Part shown: positions 4,890 through 8,736 of the stretch, in pieces | How the letters are laid out: every line of letters begins with the position of its first letter | Position numbering within the stretch: position 1 is the stretch's first letter | Notes under the pieces: generated by a model | Told to the model about the DNA's origin: nothing | Seen by the model: the letters and a program-made list of their open reading frames with translations, nothing else | Databases searched by the model: none | Position numbers and translations under genes: made by a program | Assembly: GCA_934565425.1 (NCBI GenBank) | Contig: CAKTHW010000064.1 | Coordinates: 1 to 8,736, forward strand | DNA: 8,736 nt | Source of the DNA: an uncultured Oscillospiraceae bacterium | GTDB taxonomy: Bacteria; Bacillota; Clostridia; Oscillospirales; Oscillospiraceae | Direction: 5' to 3'

Positions 4890-6602
4890 TTACCGCTCCT
4901 GCACCTGGTTCAGATATTCGGCCACCTCAGCGGCAGTCTCCAGGGTCAGGGCGTGCTCCGCAATCTCCTGCGCCTCCTGGATACTCCAACGGCTGATCTC
5001 CCGTCGTGTGTTCAGGATAGCGGACGGGTTGACGGAGAACCGTTCCAAGCCGAAGCCCAAGAGCACCGGGATGAGCAGCGCATCCGACGCCATCTCCCCG
5101 CACAGCCCCACCGGGATGCCCGCCTGCACGCCTGCCTGGATGACCGACCGGAGGGCACGGAGCACTGCCGGATCACAGGCTTGGTACAGGTAGGCCACGT
5201 TGGGGTTACCTCGGTCGGCGGCCATCAGGTACTGGATGAGGTCGTTGGTGCCGATGCTGAAAAAGTCGCAGTATTTGGCCAGCACGTCCGCCATGAGCAT
5301 GGCCGCTGGGGTCTCGATCATGGTGCCCAGCTTGGGCAGGGGCAGCCCGGTCTGTTGGGCGATGTCCTCGGCCAGGGCGCGCACCTGCTGGAACTCTGTG
5401 ACGGTGGCCACCATGGGGAGCATGACCCACAGCTGTCCGCCGCTCTCCGCGCCCGCTCGCATGAGGGCTGTGAGCTGGGTGCGGAAGGTGTCCGGGTTGC
5501 GGAGGCAGTAGCGGACGGCGCGGCAGCCTAGGAAGGGGTTGTCCTCCGGCTCCAGGTGGAGGTAGGGGATGTCCTTGTCACCGCCTACGTCCAGGGTGCG
5601 GATGATGACCGGCTTGCCGCTGAGCTCCTCACACACCTGCCGGTACGCCTGGTACTGGGTGGCCTCGTCCGGCGCTTCGGTGCGGTTCATATAGAGGAAC
5701 TCGGTGCGGAACAGGCCCACCCCTTCCCCGTCCTGTTGGGTGACCTGGACGGCCTCCGGCGGGGTGCCGATGTTGGCCAGCACCTGCATGGGCTTGCCGT
5801 CTCTGGTCTGGGTGGGGCGTCCGCGGAACTGCTCCAGCTGCTGCTTTTTCGCCGCGGCACTGGCCTGGTAGGTCTGGTACTGCTCCAACGTGGCCCCGTC
5901 CGGCTCCACCAGCACGGTGCCCTTTGTGCCGTCCACGATGACGGTGGCACCCTCCTGCACTGCCTCCAGAACGTCCGGGACGCTGAGGACAGCGGGGATG
6001 CCCAGGGCACGGGACAAGATCGCCGAATGGGAGGTGATGCCGCCCCGCTGGGTGACGATGCCCACCACGCTGTCGTGATCCATCTCCGCGGTCATGGAGG
6101 GGGTCAGGTCGTCCACCACCAGGACGCTGTCTTGGGGCAGGTGTTTCAGGTCCAGCTGTTCCACGCCCAGCAGGATTTCCAACAGTTTTTGTTTGATGTC
6201 CTCCACGTCGGTGGCACGCTGCTGAATGAGCTCCACTTCGGAGCTTTGGAACAGGGCCTTGAACATCTCCAGCACCGCTTCCGCTGCCGCTTCTGCGCAC
6301 ATGCCCTCGTCGATGCGGTTCCACATCTCCTCCTGCAGGAACGGGTCCTGTATCATGTCGATGTGACCGGTGAGAATCTCCGCGTCACGGGCGTCCAGGC
6401 GTTTGCCGAAGGTGTCGGCCACGGCTTGGGTGTCCTGGATGAACCGCTGGATGGCGGCTTGGAGCCGCGCTTTCTCCGCCGCCTTGTCCTCCACCGGGTG
6501 GGGCTCATAGGTCAGGCTCTGGGGACGCAGGAGGACGGCGGTGCCGATGCCGATGCCGTGAGAGGCGGGGATGCCCGACAGGGGTGCTGTCTGCCCGCTC
6601 AT
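4890..6602 (-). CDS. ptsI: PTS enzyme I, PEP-protein phosphotransferase
   Basis: Takes phosphate from phosphoenolpyruvate and passes it to HPr, the entry point of the cytoplasmic PTS relay. It is 570 aa, close to the 570-575 of characterised EI. The N-terminal part (1-220) holds the HPr-binding helices and the swivel domain with phosphorylated His192 in GGITSHSAILSRALGIPAV. The C-terminal PEP-binding barrel has FRTEFLYM (Arg299), RTLDVGGDK (Arg335), NPFLGCRAVR, metal ligands Glu430 (MIETPAA) and Asp454 (GTNDL), and catalytic Cys501 in GLCGEMA. All expected residues are present, so it should be active. It lacks the N-terminal GAF domain of PtsP, so it is sugar-PTS-type EI. The ATG overlaps the stop of the upstream HPr gene by 4 nt (ATGA), implying translational coupling. 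It is the last gene of the EIIA-HPr-EI operon. Confidence 0.98.
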   Translation of the reverse strand: MSGQTAPLSGIPASHGIGIGTAVLLRPQSLTYEPHPVEDKAAEKARLQAAIQRFIQDTQAVADTFGKRLDARDAEILTGHIDMIQDPFLQEEMWNRIDEGMCAEAAAEAVLEMFKALFQSSEVELIQQRATDVEDIKQKLLEILLGVEQLDLKHLPQDSVLVVDDLTPSMTAEMDHDSVVGIVTQRGGITSHSAILSRALGIPAVLSVPDVLEAVQEGATVIVDGTKGTVLVEPDGATLEQYQTYQASAAAKKQQLEQFRGRPTQTRDGKPMQVLANIGTPPEAVQVTQQDGEGVGLFRTEFLYMNRTEAPDEATQYQAYRQVCEELSGKPVIIRTLDVGGDKDIPYLHLEPEDNPFLGCRAVRYCLRNPDTFRTQLTALMRAGAESGGQLWVMLPMVATVTEFQQVRALAEDIAQQTGLPLPKLGTMIETPAAMLMADVLAKYCDFFSIGTNDLIQYLMAADRGNPNVAYLYQACDPAVLRALRSVIQAGVQAGIPVGLCGEMASDALLIPVLLGFGLERFSVNPSAILNTRREISRWSIQEAQEIAEHALTLETAAEVAEYLNQVQER

Positions 6603-6865
6603 GCTTCACCAAACCCGGAGGCGATCATCTGGCAGGCCGCTTCCAGCTGGGCGGCCTCGTCGGGTCCTTCGCACTGGATGGTCAGCTCCGTACCCTTCTG
6701 GAAGCCGGAGGCGATGAGGTGCATGATGCTTTTGCCGTTGACACTTTTGTTGGCAGAGGAGACGGTCACTTCACTTTGGAAGGCCGCCATGGCCTTGGCA
6801 AAGTCTCCTGCCGCTCTCATATGAAAACCGTCCCGATTGACGATCGTAATTTGTCTGGATACCAT
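6599..6865 (-). CDS. ptsH: Phosphocarrier protein HPr
   Basis: Carries phosphate from enzyme I to EIIA domains. At 88 aa it is standard HPr length. The active-site segment is DGFHMRAAG with His15 and Arg17 in canonical positions; the usual Pro18 is Ala. Ser46 lies in NGKSIMHLIASG, the site that HPr kinase/phosphorylase modifies in Firmicutes to create the CcpA co-repressor, so this protein probably also signals carbon status. GAGGGAG lies 7 nt before the ATG. It follows the EIIA gene by 27 nt and overlaps ptsI by 4 nt. Compared with the HPr-like protein at 4554, it retains both Arg17 and Ser46 and is the obvious partner of this EI. Confidence 0.96.
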   Translation of the reverse strand: MVSRQITIVNRDGFHMRAAGDFAKAMAAFQSEVTVSSANKSVNGKSIMHLIASGFQKGTELTIQCEGPDEAAQLEAACQMIASGFGEA

Positions 6866-6892
6866 TTAACTGCTCCCTCTTTCTCTGCAAAG

Positions 6893-7345
6893 TTACGCTT
6901 CCGCTGCTTCCAGCTCCGCCAGAAATGCCTCCGGCGTAGCCGCCTGCACCAGCCGGTTCCGGCGCTCCTCCTCCACGAGAAGGGTCATCAGACTGGACAG
7001 GATCTGCAAATGCAGGTCGCCATCATCTGGGGCAGCGATCATGAACAGCAGGCGGGTGGGCTGCCCGTCCAGGGCGCGGCAGTCGATGCCGTCTGGGACG
7101 GTGATGGCGGCAAGCCCCGCCTGTTTGACGGCGTCGCTCTTGGCGTGGGGCACGGCCATGCCCATACCGATGGCGGTGACGCACTCTCCTTCCCGTTTCC
7201 AGACATCCCGCTTGTATGCCTCCTTGTCCGACAGGTGCCCTACCTGATCGTGCAGCTCTGCCAGCAGGTCGATAGCCGCCTCCTTGGTCTGCACATCCGC
7301 TCGGACGATGATGGCCTCCGGCGGAAGAAGCGCTCTGATTTTCAT
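6893..7345 (-). CDS. PTS EIIA domain protein, fructose/mannitol (type 2) family
   Basis: A stand-alone 150-aa EIIA of the fructose/mannitol/PtsN family, accepting phosphate from HPr. The active histidine is His67 in GMGMAVPHAKS. Family landmarks nearby are VWKREGECVTAIG before it and the conserved LLFMIAAPDDGDLHLQIL segment after it. It has no EIIB or EIIC part, and no permease gene lies in the window, so it either serves a transporter encoded elsewhere or is a regulatory EIIA. AAAGGGG lies 8 nt before the ATG at 7345. It is the first gene of the operon; the order EIIA-HPr-EI is the same as the domain order in fused multiphosphoryl transfer proteins such as FruB of some Proteobacteria. Sugar specificity cannot be told from sequence. 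Confidence 0.92.
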   Translation of the reverse strand: MKIRALLPPEAIIVRADVQTKEAAIDLLAELHDQVGHLSDKEAYKRDVWKREGECVTAIGMGMAVPHAKSDAVKQAGLAAITVPDGIDCRALDGQPTRLLFMIAAPDDGDLHLQILSSLMTLLVEEERRNRLVQAATPEAFLAELEAAEA

Positions 7346-7368
7346 GTCTGTTACCCCTTTCCCTCATT

Positions 7369-7397
7369 CGCCGCCTGCCGGAAATCGGTCGGCGGCG
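7369..7397 (-). promoter_or_regulatory. G/C-rich stem-loop in the PTS operon leader
   Basis: CGCCGCC and GGCGGCG pair over 7 bp, with an inner CCG/CGG helix. In minus-strand RNA it lies between the predicted start near 7408 and the EIIA Shine-Dalgarno. No U-run follows, so it is not a terminator; it could affect mRNA stability or be bound by a regulator. Confidence 0.5.
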
Positions 7398-7414
7398 TTT
7401 CTTTCACGTCTACC

Positions 7415-7443
7415 ATCATAGCATGAAAGACAGGGATTGACAA
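7415..7443 (-). promoter_or_regulatory. Promoter of the EIIA-ptsH-ptsI operon
   Basis: On the minus strand TTGTCA (7443-7438), a 17-bp spacer and TATGAT (7420-7415) with TG extension (TGC-TATGAT) are present. Each box matches consensus at 5/6. The predicted start is near 7408, with a leader of about 63 nt. It lies directly downstream of the phoU terminator, so the PTS operon is an independent unit. Confidence 0.78.
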
Positions 7444-7451
7444 CGCTTTTC
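7438..7451 (-). promoter_or_regulatory. Possible cre (CcpA) site over the PTS -35 box
   Basis: The minus-strand segment GAAAAGCGTTGTCA resembles the catabolite-responsive element TGWAARCGNTWNCW at 11 of 14 positions. The AAAGCG core is perfect, but the first TG is lost. It overlaps the -35 hexamer. Weak on sequence alone, but consistent with an HPr that carries Ser46. Confidence 0.25.
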
Positions 7452-7470
7452 GCACATCCTCCGAAAACGC

Positions 7471-7503
7471 AAAAAGCGTCCCGCCACCCTCGGTGACGGG
7501 ACG
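7471..7503 (-). terminator. Intrinsic terminator after phoU
   Basis: In minus-strand RNA, CGTCCCG-T-CACC pairs with GGTG-G-CGGGACG: 12 bp including one G-U, across a GAG loop. It is followed by C and five U. It lies 10 nt past the phoU stop and closes the phosphate-uptake operon. Confidence 0.93.
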
Positions 7504-7513
7504 TTCCCAGGCA

Positions 7514-8176
7514 TCAGGTGCCCTCTTTATGCTCGCCGGTGACCATGAAGATGACCCACTCGGCAATATTTTCGGCGTGGTCGCCAATGCGCTCGAAGTA
7601 CTTGGCGATCATCAGCAAGTCCAGGGCGTACTCCCCTTCCGCCGGATTGGCGGCGATCTTTTGGATCAGCTGCCGCTTCACCTGAGCGAAATATTCGTCT
7701 ACGATGTCGTCCTCCTTAAGCACCTGCTCCGCCACCTTGATGTCATGCTTGACATAGGCGTGAATGCTCTCGGTGACCATGCGGATGGTGGCCTTTGCCA
7801 TCTCTCGCAGCTGGCCGTCCTTGTGGATGAGGGCTTCTTCCTTGGCCGGTTCGTCCAGGAACTGGACGATCTCAGCGATGTCCTCGGCCTGGTCGCCAAT
7901 GCGTTCCATGTCCGTTATCATCTTCAAGGCGGAGGAAATTTTCCGCAGGTCAGTGGCTACCGGCTGCTGCTGGAGGAGCAGGCGCAGGCAGAGGGACTCG
8001 ATGTTGCGCTCCTTCTGGTCGATCTCGGAATCCAGAGGAGCCACCTGCTTGGCAAGCTCCTTGTCCCCTTCGGTCAGAGCCTGGGAGGACATCTCGATGA
8101 CCTCCTCGCACAGGGCGCCCATCTCGATGAGCTGCTGATTAAGCAGTGCCAACTGTTCATCAAACCGACTTCTCAT
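7514..8176 (-). CDS. phoU: Phosphate transport system regulator PhoU
   Basis: A cytoplasmic negative regulator that links the PstSCAB phosphate importer to the PhoR/PhoB-type (PhoR/PhoP in Bacillus) sensor system and limits phosphate uptake. It is 220 aa, all-helical, built from two repeated three-helix bundles. The metal-binding E/DxxxD signature appears in each half: ITDMERIGDQAEDIAE at 87-102 and KYFERIGDHAENIAEW at 192-207. The length is normal and both repeats are intact. The start at 8176 is only 2 nt after the pstB stop, and its Shine-Dalgarno (GGGAGG) lies inside the last codons of pstB, so translation is probably coupled. It is the last gene of the pst operon. Confidence 0.97.
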   Translation of the reverse strand: MRSRFDEQLALLNQQLIEMGALCEEVIEMSSQALTEGDKELAKQVAPLDSEIDQKERNIESLCLRLLLQQQPVATDLRKISSALKMITDMERIGDQAEDIAEIVQFLDEPAKEEALIHKDGQLREMAKATIRMVTESIHAYVKHDIKVAEQVLKEDDIVDEYFAQVKRQLIQKIAANPAEGEYALDLLMIAKYFERIGDHAENIAEWVIFMVTGEHKEGT

Positions 8177-8178
8177 AG

Positions 8179-8736
8179 TTAACCAAACCTCCCGGTGATG
8201 TAGTCTTCGGTGCGCTGATCCTCCGGCGTGGAGAACAGCTTTTCGGTGTTGTCGTACTCCACCAGCTCGCCCAGCAGGAAGAAGGCGGTGTTGTCCGAGA
8301 TACGGACGGCCTGCTGCATGTTATGGGTGACGATGACGATGGTGTACTTTTCCTTCAGCTCCATGGCCAGCTCTTCAATTTTGGAAGTGGAGATGGGGTC
8401 CAGCGCGCTGGTGGGTTCGTCCATGAGCAGGACGTTGGGCTCCACAGCCAGGGCGCGGGCGATACAGAGTCGCTGCTGCTGACCGCCGGAGAGACCCAGG
8501 GCGTTCTTTTTCAGCCGATCCTTCACCTCGTCCCAGATGGCGGCGTCCCGCAGGGAGCGCTCTACAATTTCATCCAGCTGTGCCTTGTTCTTGATGCCGT
8601 GGGTGCGGGGGCCGTAGGCGATGTTGTCATAGATGCTCATGGGGAAGGGGTTGGGCTTCTGGAAGACCATGCCGATCTCTCGGCGGAGCTGGCTCACGTC
8701 CACGTCTGCCCCAAAGATATCCTTGCCCTGATAGCG
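8179..8736 (-). CDS. pstB: Phosphate ABC transporter ATP-binding protein PstB (5' part outside window)
   Basis: The ATPase that drives high-affinity phosphate import through PstCA at the cytoplasmic membrane. Only the last 185 aa are present; the reading frame is open to the window edge. A GTG at 8703 is an internal valine (preceded in frame by [11 protein letters not shown], a normal PstB segment), not the start. Visible elements are the Q-loop FQKPNPFP (25-32 of the visible part), the ABC signature LSGGQQQR (82-89), Walker B VLLMDEP (102-108), the D-loop SALDP and the switch histidine in VTH (138). Walker A lies beyond the edge. The VFQKPNPFP and [12 protein letters not shown] forms are characteristic of PstB among ABC ATPases. 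It is followed directly by phoU; pstS, pstC and pstA are expected upstream, outside the window. Confidence 0.96.
   Translation of the reverse strand, partial: RYQGKDIFGADVDVSQLRREIGMVFQKPNPFPMSIYDNIAYGPRTHGIKNKAQLDEIVERSLRDAAIWDEVKDRLKKNALGLSGGQQQRLCIARALAVEPNVLLMDEPTSALDPISTSKIEELAMELKEKYTIVIVTHNMQQAVRISDNTAFFLLGELVEYDNTEKLFSTPEDQRTEDYITGRFG

Noticed and set aside
5556..6824. A 422-codon open frame on the plus strand
   Set aside because: Antisense shadow of ptsI and ptsH; no domain, no ribosome site, and it crosses the boundary of two certain genes.
7351..7587. A 78-codon minus-strand frame between phoU and the EIIA gene
   Set aside because: It overlaps the end of phoU out of frame and spans the phoU terminator and the PTS promoter; no ribosome site or family resemblance.
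8701..8703. GTG as the start of pstB
   Set aside because: The upstream codons to the window edge continue a typical PstB sequence in frame, and Walker A is missing from the shorter version, so the gene simply runs off the edge.

Overview
The window is a G+C-rich bacterial chromosomal segment of ordinary housekeeping genes with well-formed sigma-A-type promoters, strong Shine-Dalgarno sites and hairpin/U-tract terminators. An HPr with a Ser46 phosphorylation site, a second HPr-like protein, clustered PTS genes and a pstB-phoU pair point to a Firmicute. The G+C content and protein style suggest Clostridia, probably a gut Oscillospiraceae/Ruminococcaceae-like lineage. The phylum call is fairly safe; the family is inference. 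I see no insertion sequence, phage gene, CRISPR array, tRNA or rRNA. No stretch over 300 bases lacks a gene.

Layout from left to right: (1) a minus-strand PAP2-type membrane phosphatase (33-716); (2) uracil-DNA glycosylase ung (minus, 897-1583), divergent from a 3-methyladenine DNA glycosylase of the AAG/MPG family (plus, 1645-2265), which is followed 11 nt later by a HAD-family phosphatase (2277-2960); (3) a bidirectional terminator, then cinA on the minus strand (3027-4286); (4) a 267-bp divergent region with two promoters and an interrupted palindrome; (5) a short HPr-like gene (plus, 4554-4832); (6) another bidirectional terminator; (7) a minus-strand PTS operon reading EIIA(fructose type)-ptsH-ptsI (7345 down to 4890); (8) the end of a minus-strand phosphate-uptake operon, pstB (cut by the window edge) and phoU, closed by a strong terminator.

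How the genes work together: Ung and AAG start base-excision repair of deaminated and alkylated bases, and their promoters overlap physically. EI, HPr and the EIIA can form a complete phosphorelay from PEP to an EIIA, but no EIIB/EIIC permease is present here. The stand-alone HPr-like protein keeps His15 but has lost Arg17 and Ser46. PstB powers phosphate import and PhoU restrains the system.

The observations most worth checking are: a CinA whose C-terminal deamidase domain has lost its signature catalytic loops; the atypical HPr paralogue; the interrupted palindrome overlapping its -35 box; a cinA leader hairpin that pairs fully only on the transcribed strand; and the interlocked ung/aag promoters. 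I did not find a clear, entirely new multi-gene system in this window.
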